A DNA stretch of 15,336 bases from the NCBI GenBank assembly GCA_003141795.1, contig PLNO01000341.1:17399-32734 (forward strand). Direction: 5' to 3'. The notes below the pieces were generated by a model. The model ran no database searches. It was not told the DNA's origin and saw only the letters and a list, made by a program, of their open reading frames with translations. Source of the DNA: Spirochaetaceae bacterium (GTDB taxonomy: Bacteria; Spirochaetota; Spirochaetia; SZUA-6; Fen-1364). Both the position numbers and the translations under genes were made by a program. Each line of letters starts with the position of its first letter. Position 1 is the first letter of the stretch. Below are positions 5,660 through 13,509 of this stretch, piece by piece.

Positions 5660-8600
5660 ATGAATATCCCGCGCACCATTTCCCTCACACTGGTATGCGC
5701 TCTATTCTGCGCCGCTGTTCCCGCATTCCCGCAGAACGAAATTCTCGGGTTCTCGTCGCCCTCGCTCCTCTCTGTGGGTCCGAATGCCTCAAGCGTTGCC
5801 TCCCCCCAGGCGGATGCGGTCAACCCAGCGGCCTCGGGAGGGTCCCAGCGCACAACGGTTGACCTGAACTACATCGCTCTCATCGGCTTTGGTGGGTCAG
5901 CAGGATGGGGGAGCGCGCTGAACGGCGGCTTTGCGTACCCAACGCCCGTCGGCGTGTTCACGGGGAGCGCGCACATTCTGTCCGCGGCGTTCCCGACACT
6001 CAACTTCGGCACCTTCGGCTCCCTGAATCTTTCCGTCGCCAAGGACCTGTTTCCCGACCTGTACGTGGGGGCCGGCCTGGGGTTCCAGATCGGCGCCACG
6101 GACTGGGGTCTCGCCTTGGACCTCGGCTTTGTCCACGCCCCTGGCGACCTCGGCTTTCTGAAGGATTTCCGCTGGGGTATCGCCTACAGGGGGCTGGGCA
6201 AGGGGTACCCGTCGGTGTCAGCTTCCGCAGCCGGCGTGGGGACCGTCCCCCCCGTATTCACGCCCGACATCGGGGCGAGCTTCACCCTCGTGAAAACCCT
6301 GCCTTTCAGCTTGTCCCTGTATCCAGACCTTGCCCTGCCGTCCACGATCAAGGACATGCGTCTCAGCCTTGGACTACGCATACTACTCTTCCAGATCGTC
6401 ACCATCGACGGTTCTTACACCTACGACCTCGCGGACGGACTCCTGGGCAAGGCTCCCGCGGTGCCCCTGGCCTTTGGAGTCTCCGTGAACTTGAAGCCGC
6501 TTGTATCCCCAAAGACAGGGGACCTCGTCATGACGGCGTCGGCGGCGCCGTTGCAGGACGGTGTGGTTGCGGCGGGCCTTGGCGTGAACATGGCATTCGG
6601 CCCACTGGATACGAACCCGCCGCTTATAAAGTCGGACTTTTCGAACCCGGCTTACATCTCCCCAGGAACCGCCAGCAGCCAGGGCGACCTCGTTCTGCCC
6701 TTCACCATAGCCGATGAGCGTTACATCAAGGGGTACCGGCTCGTCATCACCGACGCGCTGGGAAAGGCCGTGCGATCCATGCAGGCGGTGGACAATGGAC
6801 CTGCGAGCACGGGCTTCCAGAACTTCATTGACCGATTCGGTGCAGTGAAAAAAAACATAAACATGCCGCCCTCCCTCTCGTGGGACGGAAAGGACGACTC
6901 CGGTGCAGTGGTCCCCAATGGCTCATACACCTACGCCTTGGAGGCTTGGGATGACAACGGCAACACGGCACGCACCGACCCGGGGACCGTCACCGTTGAC
7001 ACGGCAGCTCCCGTGGTAACAGTGAACGCTCCGTACGTGGAGTTTTCTCCGAGCGGGGAGAGCACAAAGGGGGCCCTGGTCATACAGCAGAGCGGATCCG
7101 TCGAGGACCTGTGGGTGGGGACTATCCGCGATGCAACCGGTCGGGAGGTGCGTCAGTTCCGTTGGAATGCTGAATCGCCCAAGACTTTCCAGTGGCTCGG
7201 CAAGGATGCATCCGGGAAGATCGTTGCGGATGGAACCTACAGTTACGTCGTGACCAGCACGGACCGGGCCGGGAACACGAGCGCAACCACCCTGGAAGCG
7301 ATCGTGGTCAACACCCAGGCGACCCCAGTGTCCCTTTCCAGCGATCTCTCCGCTTTCTCTCCGAATGGGGACGGCATCATGGATACCCTGGTGCTGATTC
7401 CTGAAGTCAAAGTGCGGGATGGAATTGTCAAGTGGACGCTCACCGTACGCGACCAGGAGAGCGCGGTGCGCAGGACCTTCACGAGAGAGGGGACGGTTCC
7501 GTCATCGGTCACGTTCGACGGCAAGGGGGATGACCGGTCCATCCTCCCGGAGGGCATGTACCGCGGCTCGCTCAATGTCCTCTATGGCAACGGCCGCACA
7601 CCCAACACCGATTCTCCGCCTTTTCTGCTCCGGACCACGCCTCCGTCGGCCACCGTGTCAGCCTCGTATAAGGAGTTTTCCCCGGACGGCGTGGGAACAA
7701 AGACGATCCTTCCGGTTGAGCAGTCCGGCTCCCCGGAGCAGCTCTGGACGGGAACCTTCCGCACGGCCGTCGGCCAGGTGGTGAAGAGCATGAGCTGGGA
7801 CGAGGGCGCCCCCGGTAGTTTCTCCTGGGATGGGAGAGACGACGCGGGCACGCTCGTCCCCGACGGAATCTATTCCTATCGCCTGACGAGCACGGACCCG
7901 GCAGGGAACAGCGGCTCGGCCTCCATTGATCGCATCGTTGTGAACACTCTTGCCTCACCGGCCGCGGTCTCCCTCGCGGAGACAGCGTTCTCACCGAACG
8001 GGGACGGGGTCAAGGACGTGTTGCGCCTTGGCCTCAAGGTGCCCGTGACCGCTGGCGTCGAAACGTGGAACCTCACCGTCACCGACCTTACCGGCCAGGC
8101 GGTGCGCAGATTCTCCGGGACTGCCTCTCTCCCGGCGGCCATCGACTTCGACGGGAAGGACGACGTCGGGACCCCGGTTCCGGAGGGTTCCTACTCGGCG
8201 GCGCTCTCCATCACCTACGCCAACGGCCACCACCCCTCGGCGGTGTCTCCTCCCTTTGTCCTCGACGTGACGGGGCCAACCGTCTCAGCGAGCACGGATT
8301 ATACCGTGTTTTCCCCAGGAGGAACCCGCGGCAGCATCACTTTCACACAGTCGGGTGCCAAAGACGCCGCATGGGCGGGGTCGGTCCAGAACGCATCAGG
8401 CAAAGAGGTATTCACCTCGGCGTGGAAGGACGTACCGGCGCATACCTTCGTCTTCGACGGCCGCGGTGCTGATGGCAAGACACTCCCCGATGGCGCGTAC
8501 ACCTACCTGCTGGTAGGCACCGACCGCGCGGGGAACGTCGGCCGCACCGGGCCTCTGGAATTCGAGATCGACACAACGAAAGCGACCCTCTCCGTCAGCA

Positions 8601-10258
8601 CGGACCTGGCTTGGCTTTCGCCGAATGGGGACGGCGTGAAAGACGCCATCAGCATCATACCTTCCCGAGTCCCCGATGGGGTTGTCACTTTCGAGCTACG
8701 CGTGTCCAACGACAAGGGCATCGTGGTCCGCCGCATGACGGGCAAGGACGCCGCGCCGGTCGAGTTCGCTTGGGACGGGATGGACGACAGCCGCCTGAAG
8801 GTCCCGGACGGCCGGTATACCGCGGAGCTGGAGATCCTCTTCCGCAACGGCGACAGGCCGGTCGTAGGGACCAATCCATTCTTCGTCGACACGGTTGCGC
8901 CGAGCATAGTTGTAGCCGTAGACGTGCTCCTGTTTTCCCCATCGGAAGGCTCGAGCCTCACCGCGATCGCGGTTCGACAGTCATCAAGCGAAGAGGATGA
9001 GTGGCGGGGTGCTGTCATGGACTCCGCCGGCCAATCGGTGCGCGGCTACAGTTGGAGCGGTAGAGCGCTCGACTTCCTGTGGGATGGAAAGGATGACAAT
9101 GGCAACATTGTCCCCGACGGATCGTATCGTTATGGAGTGTCCTCCGTCGACAGAGCGGGCAACCGCACGGTACGAGCTCTGGACGGGATTCGAGTGGACA
9201 CGCGGCCTACACCGATTTCCGTCAAGGCGGCCTCCGACGGGTTCTCGCCCAACGGCGACGGCTTCCGCGACACAATGGGGTTCAATCTTTCCGCAGGCCT
9301 GAAGGAAGGGGTCACTTCGTGGAAGCTCTCCATGATAGCGACCTTAGGGGGAGTCCTGAAGACCTTCGGCGGCACGGGGAGTATTCCCGAAACCGTCGCT
9401 TGGGACGGAAAAACAGAATCTGGAAAGGTCGTGGAGGGAACCTGGTCGGCGCTACTTGAGGTGAGCTATGAAAAGGGCAACAGGCCAGTTGCCAGGACCG
9501 CCCCATTCCTCCTGTCCGTAACCCCGCCCAAGCTCAACTTTGACGCCGGCCCCCTCCCCTTCTCACCGGACGGGGATGGATACAATGACCTCCTCGCCTT
9601 CTCACTGAAGGCACAAGGGGCGAGCCCTGTTACCGCGTGGAGCATCCTGGTGTTGGACCCGGAGAACCACTTCTTCAACAGTTTCTCAGGCACGGGAGCG
9701 CCGGCGGGAGCCATGACATGGGACGGGCTCTCAGCGAACGGTGAGCTCGTGGAGTCGGCGCAGGACTATACCTTTTTGGTCACCGTCAAGGATGCCCTGG
9801 GCAACACGGCGACGCTGAGCAGGCCGGTCCCGGTCGACGTCCTTGTGTTCCGCGACGGGGATCGACTGAAAGTCCGCATCACGAGCATCACGTTCCAGGC
9901 GAATACGGCAGACTACACGAACGTGCCCGCGGACAGGGCGGACAGAAACATACAGACCCTCAAGCGGCTGGCCCAGATATTCACTCGGTACAGCCAGTAC
10001 GAGATCCGCATTGAAGGGCACGCGGTCATGGTGTATTGGGACAATCCGGCTGAAGGGAAGAAAGAGCAGGACATCGTGCTCATCCCCCTGTCGAAGGACA
10101 GGGCTGATGCAATCCGAAGCGCTCTGATCAAGCTCGGCATCGACGGCACGAGGATTACCACTGAAGGGATAGGCGGGGCCCAGCCAATAGTGCCATTCAG
10201 CGACCTCGAGAACCGCTGGAAGGACCGCAGGGTGGAATTCATTCTTCTGAGGGAGTAG
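5660..10258 (+). CDS. Giant envelope protein: barrel-like region, ten Ig-like units and OmpA-like domain (1532 aa)
   Basis: ATG 5660 has GAGGAGG at 5649-5655. The signal peptide (1-22, likely cleaved after VPA) directs export. Residues about 30-318 are glycine/aromatic-rich alternating strands with an NPAASG motif near the start, resembling spirochaetal UPF0164/FadL-like barrels. Residues about 325-1393 hold ten Ig-like units related to FlgD_Ig and gliding-motility-type repeats: each has an (F/Y)SPxG start, a WDGKDDxG turn and a VPDGxYxY strand; five carry SPNGDGxxD or SPDGDGxxD. Residues about 1400-1532 form an OmpA-family peptidoglycan-associating domain (RIEGH at 1450-1454, LSKDRA at 1478-1483, WKDRRVEFIL at 1520-1529) that lacks the usual Asp after GH and has a long insertion. 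The likely role is structural, linking the outer membrane to the wall across the periplasm; if the barrel spans the membrane the Ig units must be periplasmic. A fully secreted adhesin-like role is the alternative. Confidence 0.9.
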   Translation: MNIPRTISLTLVCALFCAAVPAFPQNEILGFSSPSLLSVGPNASSVASPQADAVNPAASGGSQRTTVDLNYIALIGFGGSAGWGSALNGGFAYPTPVGVFTGSAHILSAAFPTLNFGTFGSLNLSVAKDLFPDLYVGAGLGFQIGATDWGLALDLGFVHAPGDLGFLKDFRWGIAYRGLGKGYPSVSASAAGVGTVPPVFTPDIGASFTLVKTLPFSLSLYPDLALPSTIKDMRLSLGLRILLFQIVTIDGSYTYDLADGLLGKAPAVPLAFGVSVNLKPLVSPKTGDLVMTASAAPLQDGVVAAGLGVNMAFGPLDTNPPLIKSDFSNPAYISPGTASSQGDLVLPFTIADERYIKGYRLVITDALGKAVRSMQAVDNGPASTGFQNFIDRFGAVKKNINMPPSLSWDGKDDSGAVVPNGSYTYALEAWDDNGNTARTDPGTVTVDTAAPVVTVNAPYVEFSPSGESTKGALVIQQSGSVEDLWVGTIRDATGREVRQFRWNAESPKTFQWLGKDASGKIVADGTYSYVVTSTDRAGNTSATTLEAIVVNTQATPVSLSSDLSAFSPNGDGIMDTLVLIPEVKVRDGIVKWTLTVRDQESAVRRTFTREGTVPSSVTFDGKGDDRSILPEGMYRGSLNVLYGNGRTPNTDSPPFLLRTTPPSATVSASYKEFSPDGVGTKTILPVEQSGSPEQLWTGTFRTAVGQVVKSMSWDEGAPGSFSWDGRDDAGTLVPDGIYSYRLTSTDPAGNSGSASIDRIVVNTLASPAAVSLAETAFSPNGDGVKDVLRLGLKVPVTAGVETWNLTVTDLTGQAVRRFSGTASLPAAIDFDGKDDVGTPVPEGSYSAALSITYANGHHPSAVSPPFVLDVTGPTVSASTDYTVFSPGGTRGSITFTQSGAKDAAWAGSVQNASGKEVFTSAWKDVPAHTFVFDGRGADGKTLPDGAYTYLLVGTDRAGNVGRTGPLEFEIDTTKATLSVSTDLAWLSPNGDGVKDAISIIPSRVPDGVVTFELRVSNDKGIVVRRMTGKDAAPVEFAWDGMDDSRLKVPDGRYTAELEILFRNGDRPVVGTNPFFVDTVAPSIVVAVDVLLFSPSEGSSLTAIAVRQSSSEEDEWRGAVMDSAGQSVRGYSWSGRALDFLWDGKDDNGNIVPDGSYRYGVSSVDRAGNRTVRALDGIRVDTRPTPISVKAASDGFSPNGDGFRDTMGFNLSAGLKEGVTSWKLSMIATLGGVLKTFGGTGSIPETVAWDGKTESGKVVEGTWSALLEVSYEKGNRPVARTAPFLLSVTPPKLNFDAGPLPFSPDGDGYNDLLAFSLKAQGASPVTAWSILVLDPENHFFNSFSGTGAPAGAMTWDGLSANGELVESAQDYTFLVTVKDALGNTATLSRPVPVDVLVFRDGDRLKVRITSITFQANTADYTNVPADRADRNIQTLKRLAQIFTRYSQYEIRIEGHAVMVYWDNPAEGKKEQDIVLIPLSKDRADAIRSALIKLGIDGTRITTEGIGGAQPIVPFSDLENRWKDRRVEFILLRE
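7007..9829 (+). repeat. Alternating A/B Ig-like super-repeat, period about 630 bp
   Basis: Within the 1532-aa gene the SP(N/D)G-type anchors fall at codons starting 7043, 7355, 7676, 7988, 8309, 8615, 8933, 9242 and 9560, giving unit lengths of 104, 107, 104, 107, 102, 106, 103 and 106 codons. Units alternate: A-type (starting 7043, 7676, 8309, 8933) carries QSGS-like and W(A/R/T/V)G motifs and ends in D(R/P)AGN; B-type (7355, 7988, 8615, 9242) carries SPNGDGxxD and ends in a YxNGxxP-like motif. The last unit (9560) starts like B but ends like A (DALGNT). The array evidently grew by duplicating an A+B pair of about 210 codons. Confidence 0.85.
9857..10258 (+). other. OmpA-like peptidoglycan-associating domain (3' end of the 1532-aa gene)
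   Basis: Residues about 1400-1532. The family helix LSxxRA (LSKDRA, R1481) and terminal RRVEF are present; the Asp of the GHTD motif, which contacts diaminopimelate in Acinetobacter OmpA together with the LSxxRA arginine, is replaced (GHAV, V1456), and about ten extra residues separate the two motifs. Spirochaete peptidoglycan is known to carry ornithine instead, so altered ligand contacts are expected (inference). Confidence 0.75.
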
Positions 10259-10283
10259 GTGAGCAGCGGGAGAATAGTCTCAG

Positions 10284-10312
10284 GCCCGGCGTCGCAGATC
10301 GGCACGCCGGGC
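10284..10312. terminator. Hairpin between convergent genes, possible bidirectional terminator
   Basis: GCCCGGCGT (10284-10292) and ACGCCGGGC (10304-10312) are perfect inverted repeats: a 9-bp stem with an 11-nt loop. It lies 26 nt after the stop of the 1532-aa gene and 45 nt from the end of the opposing glycosyltransferase gene. There is no T-run on either side, so termination would need Rho or stem-only pausing, or the hairpin may act as a 3'-end stabiliser for both transcripts. Confidence 0.5.
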
Positions 10313-10356
10313 ACTTGATGGCCGAGATTTGCGGGCGCCGTGTCCGGTCTGCTCCT

Positions 10357-11679
10357 CTACTCTCCCGCGAATATCCGGTGAAACAGGCCCCGCGGGGGCG
10401 CGATTCCGAAGAAACCCGAGAGCAAATTGGCCAGCTCTTTCCTGAGTATCCTGTAGGAAAAATACTTGCGCGCCAACTGCCAGTTCTTTTCCACCATTTC
10501 TTCCCTGCGCGCCGGATTCCGCAGCAGCTCGGCAACTTCGGCCACTGCCTTCTCGGTGACATACCCGTCAATGGCAACGACATCGAAGCCCTTTGGCTCG
10601 ATGTCAACGATGAATACCGAATAGCGGTTCACCATGAGGGGTTTGCGGTAATAGACCGCCTCCAGAAATGCATTGCCGAATCCCTCGTAGATACTGGGAT
10701 AGGTGATGATGTTCGCGTGAGGATACACGTCATGGAGCGAATAGAGCCTTCCACCTTCCTGCACATCCGTATCCCCCACAAGGCGATTGTGGATGAAGTG
10801 AAGCGGCACGCCCTGGCGGTGCGCCCAGTCCTTGACCCACTGGGAATAGGATGGTCCTTCATCATCCAGCGTGTGGGAGACCACCAGGCGCGCCGTTGGC
10901 AGGTTCAAGAGCTCCACGAGATAGATGGCCTGTTCGATGCCCTTGCGGTACACCACCCGGGTCGGACGGAGGAATATGATGTCGTCCTTCCCGAAGCCCA
11001 TATCCTTCCTGAACTGCTCGGCGGTCCCGCGGGGGGGAGGAGGCTTTCTGTCGAAATCCATCACGTTGTACACGAGGTGCGCAGCAATGCTCCTCCGGGC
11101 GGCGAGATCGGATTGTGCTACCGAGTTGATGACGACGTGACGTATGGAGGGAAGATCGGGCGGAAACGCCATGTTGAGGATGTCCTGGCAGGCGTTCCTG
11201 AGAAAGCGGGGCCGCTCCCAGGAAAAATCATGGTGGTGAGCGATGGTGGGGATACCCGTTTCGGCGATCAGCTCGGTGATCGCCATCCCGAGGGGAACAT
11301 TCATGGGAATGGAGAGCGCGTTCTCCGGTATCAGGATGTCAATTCGAAATTTCTGGACGAACTCGTAGAGCTTGTCCTTCAGCCCGTCCTTCTGCCCATG
11401 AAGTGCCTCGGTCACTGAGCGGCTGCGCGTCTGGCCGGAGAAGAGGGCATCGTTGAGTTGCTTTATCGACGGATGGCCGAAGAAGGCCTCGGGGATGAGC
11501 ATGCTGGCCTCGCGGTCCGTATCCAGCTCGCCGGCAAACCAGAAACAGCGGTGACCGAATTCGTGCAGAACGGATGCCCATTTGCGCGCCTCCAGTGATA
11601 CCCCGTCCAGTCCCCGGAATCGCGTTGAGACGAAACCGACATTCAGAGATCGGTCCACCATCGCTTCACGTGCCTTCAC
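10357..11679 (-). CDS. GT4-family (GT-B fold) glycosyltransferase (440 aa)
   Basis: Retaining NDP-sugar-dependent glycosyltransferase of the group 1 type, expected to be cytoplasmic. The acceptor half opens with VGFVSTRFRGLDGVSLEA (14-31, the Gly-rich loop of GT-B enzymes) and contains AHHHDFSWERPRF (147-159), common in sugar-solute GT4 enzymes. The donor half has RPTRVVYRKG (238-247) for the donor phosphates and YEGFGNAFLEAV (331-342), the E-x7-E motif with E332 and E340. Length is normal. The start is GTG 11679: AAGGAGGG (11693-11686) is 6 nt upstream, whereas the in-frame ATG at 11661 has no such site. Its GTGA overlaps the stop of the phosphorylase-like gene, so the two are translationally coupled. 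Last gene of the operon. The product may be a glycoside or glycoside phosphate related to the neighbouring enzyme's substrate; the sugar and acceptor are not readable from sequence. Confidence 0.9.
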   Translation of the reverse strand: MKAREAMVDRSLNVGFVSTRFRGLDGVSLEARKWASVLHEFGHRCFWFAGELDTDREASMLIPEAFFGHPSIKQLNDALFSGQTRSRSVTEALHGQKDGLKDKLYEFVQKFRIDILIPENALSIPMNVPLGMAITELIAETGIPTIAHHHDFSWERPRFLRNACQDILNMAFPPDLPSIRHVVINSVAQSDLAARRSIAAHLVYNVMDFDRKPPPPRGTAEQFRKDMGFGKDDIIFLRPTRVVYRKGIEQAIYLVELLNLPTARLVVSHTLDDEGPSYSQWVKDWAHRQGVPLHFIHNRLVGDTDVQEGGRLYSLHDVYPHANIITYPSIYEGFGNAFLEAVYYRKPLMVNRYSVFIVDIEPKGFDVVAIDGYVTEKAVAEVAELLRNPARREEMVEKNWQLARKYFSYRILRKELANLLSGFFGIAPPRGLFHRIFAGE

Positions 11680-13463
11680 CTCTCACCCTCCTTGGGGACA
11701 ATCCGCAGCCATGCTGTCTCGTACGGGGCAAGCGCTATGCCCTCAGAATCCATACGTGCCAGTCTCACCCCCGAGAGGATATCCTGCACGCCGTGCGTTC
11801 GGTAGTCGTAGATCTCGTTAAAATCCAGCTGGACGCACTGGGAGGCGCCGGAAACGTTCTGAAGGCAGAGCATCCGCTCCCGTTCATTCGCGGCTGTCCG
11901 AACCACCGCAAACACTCCCGGCCCCGCGTCAAGAACGCGCTGGCCCCCCTGCGGATGGAAACAGCCCGAGGAGCCGCGCGCAGCGAGAAGGGTCTTCATC
12001 CCGGCGAGAACCCGGGCGCGTCTCGAAAGCACATCGCGCAGCTCACCCTCAAGAGCGGTGCGATCGCATTTCCGACGATTCGTCGCGCGTTTGCTGCCGG
12101 AGAGAATCGTGCCCTCAGGCCATCCGGTGGAGCCGAAAAGGCTATGGAAGTAAAGAGCCGGCACGCCTCGCAGGGCCAGCATGATGGCGTGCGCCGCGAG
12201 GAACCGCCGGATACTTGTCTCCCGGGCTTCTCCCGTACCCGGGTCCGCCAACACATCCCACAAGCTGATATTCAGCTCGTAGGGGCTCTCCTCGCCCTTG
12301 AGGCCCGATGTGTATGAAACGAGACCCCCCCGCTCCCGGGTCCTGTCGATCAGTACCTGGATCTGGGTTTCCGAAAGAAGTCCGCGGGCAGGTCCTACCC
12401 CAATGCCGTCGTGCGATGCGAGGAAGTTCAGAAAGCTCGTTCGCGGCGACGGCGTGAGCAGGCTCGCGGCCCACCGGGAAAGCGCCTCGGCGTTGCCGGT
12501 GAGCAACGTATACAGCGCGAGAGGAGGGAGGGCGAAATTGTAAACGAGCTGCGCCTCGTTGCTGCCGTCGCCGAAGTAGGAAACATTGTCCTCGTGGGGA
12601 ACATTCGTCTCGGTGACCAACGCAACGTGCGGCGCCGCCGCATCGAGCACCGCGCGAAACAGGCGTACGAGCTGGTGTGCCTGCGGGAGGTGGATACAAG
12701 GCGTCCCGAGCTGTTTCCAGATATAGGCGATCGCATCCAGGCGGATCAGCCCGGCTCCCCGTTGGACATAGAAGAGGAGGGTCTCCACAGTGAAGGCGAC
12801 GACCTCGGGGTTGGCATAGTTCAGGTCGACCTGGTCGGCGCTGAACGTCGTCCAGACCAGGGCGCGGCCCGACGGGGTGTCGAAAGGAGTAAGAAGGGGA
12901 AGGGCGCGAGGCCGAACCACCGGGGAGAGGTCCGTCCCTTCCGGAACGATTATGAAATAATCCCCAAGCCCCGGTACTCCGCGGAGGAAGCCCTGAAACT
13001 CCTCGCTGCGCACCGAGACATGGTTGAAGACCGCGTCAAACATCAGCCGAAATCTTCGGTGAAACCTCCCGATGTCATCCCAGGTCCCGTACGCGGGGTC
13101 CACGGAGCGGTAGTCGACGACTGAAAATCCGTCGTCCGAAGAGGCGGGATAAAAAGGAAGGATATGCACGCAACTGATGGCTTCCGCGAGATGCGCCTCG
13201 CAGAATTCGAAAAGCGATTGCAGGGGCGCTTTCCCCGGCTCACGGACCATGTCGGGATAGGTGATGAGTATGCTGTCGTGCTCGTCGAAACCTTTCGACC
13301 GGGCCAAAGGGAGAGCGGAGCGTGCACGATCGATGTCGCTGAGAAGACGCGGAAGGAGTTCTCCCGCGGACTCCGCCCCGAGGAGCCGGGCAAGGATTGC
13401 GTTGAGATCGTCGCGACGCTCACGGGCATGTTCATGGCTACGAAGGCCATGCGCATGGGTCAT
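11676..13463 (-). CDS. GH13_18 sucrose-phosphorylase-like glycoside phosphorylase (595 aa)
   Basis: Retaining (beta/alpha)8 enzyme of the GH13 family whose four signatures match the sucrose/glucosylglycerate phosphorylase subfamily: region I DAVFNHVS (143-150), region II IRLDAIAYIWK with nucleophile D243, region III VTETNVPH with acid/base E285, region IV LASHDGIG with H351-D352. PFYPASSDDGFSVVDY (103-118) and GTPCIHLPQ (253-261) are also typical of the subfamily. The reaction would be reversible phosphorolysis of an alpha-glucoside to alpha-glucose 1-phosphate plus the aglycone; sucrose, sucrose 6'-phosphate and glucosylglycerate are all possible. No signal peptide. The frame is open to 13622, overlapping the HAD gene; ATG 13463 is chosen, with GGAAG (13474-13470) 6 nt upstream and the stop of a 6-codon ORF overlapping as ATGA. 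GTG 13505 is the alternative. Its own stop overlaps the downstream GT4 start. Confidence 0.9.
   Translation of the reverse strand: MTHAHGLRSHEHARERRDDLNAILARLLGAESAGELLPRLLSDIDRARSALPLARSKGFDEHDSILITYPDMVREPGKAPLQSLFEFCEAHLAEAISCVHILPFYPASSDDGFSVVDYRSVDPAYGTWDDIGRFHRRFRLMFDAVFNHVSVRSEEFQGFLRGVPGLGDYFIIVPEGTDLSPVVRPRALPLLTPFDTPSGRALVWTTFSADQVDLNYANPEVVAFTVETLLFYVQRGAGLIRLDAIAYIWKQLGTPCIHLPQAHQLVRLFRAVLDAAAPHVALVTETNVPHEDNVSYFGDGSNEAQLVYNFALPPLALYTLLTGNAEALSRWAASLLTPSPRTSFLNFLASHDGIGVGPARGLLSETQIQVLIDRTRERGGLVSYTSGLKGEESPYELNISLWDVLADPGTGEARETSIRRFLAAHAIMLALRGVPALYFHSLFGSTGWPEGTILSGSKRATNRRKCDRTALEGELRDVLSRRARVLAGMKTLLAARGSSGCFHPQGGQRVLDAGPGVFAVVRTAANERERMLCLQNVSGASQCVQLDFNEIYDYRTHGVQDILSGVRLARMDSEGIALAPYETAWLRIVPKEGER
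11686..11693 (-). promoter_or_regulatory. Shine-Dalgarno that fixes the GTG start of the GT4 gene
   Basis: AAGGAGGG lies inside the last codons of the phosphorylase-like gene, 6 nt before GTG 11679. The GTG overlaps that gene's TGA (11678-11676). This favours GTG 11679 over ATG 11661. Confidence 0.75.
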
Positions 13464-13480
13464 GTATGTCTTCCGTTCAT
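13460..13480 (-). CDS. Possible 6-codon leader ORF before the phosphorylase-like gene
   Basis: ATG 13480 to TGA 13460 encodes MNGRHT. Its upstream AGGGAGGTGAG (13498-13488, spacer 7 nt) is the strongest ribosome-binding site in the operon, better than that of the phosphorylase-like gene. The TGA overlaps the next ATG (ATGA, 13463-13460), so terminating ribosomes could re-initiate. It may be a translational-coupling leader, or a trace of a different authentic start. Too short to be judged as a protein. Confidence 0.3.
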   Translation of the reverse strand: MNGRHT

Positions 13481-13509
13481 CGTTGATCTCACCTCCCTGC
13501 TCCACGATG

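Noticed and set aside
5017..5853. - strand ORF (278 codons) across the PRC gene and the start of the envelope gene
   Set aside because: Spans two well-supported + strand genes and has no recognisable domain.
5905..6717. Alternative-frame ORF (270 codons) within the envelope gene
   Set aside because: Arg/Gly/His-rich shadow translation inside a gene with signal peptide and repeats.
7007..9829. Periodic repeats as a possible CRISPR or non-coding satellite array
   Set aside because: The repeats are about 310 and 630 bp long, keep the reading frame and encode Ig-like units.
11031..11037. Seven-nucleotide G/C runs here and at 4696, 6247 and 12325
   Set aside because: Short enough to be expected in a GC-rich genome; only the nine-nucleotide run was kept.
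10315..11418. Long + strand ORF (367 codons) opposite the GT4 gene
   Set aside because: Antisense shadow of a high-GC gene; the - strand frame has clear GT4 motifs, the + frame has none.
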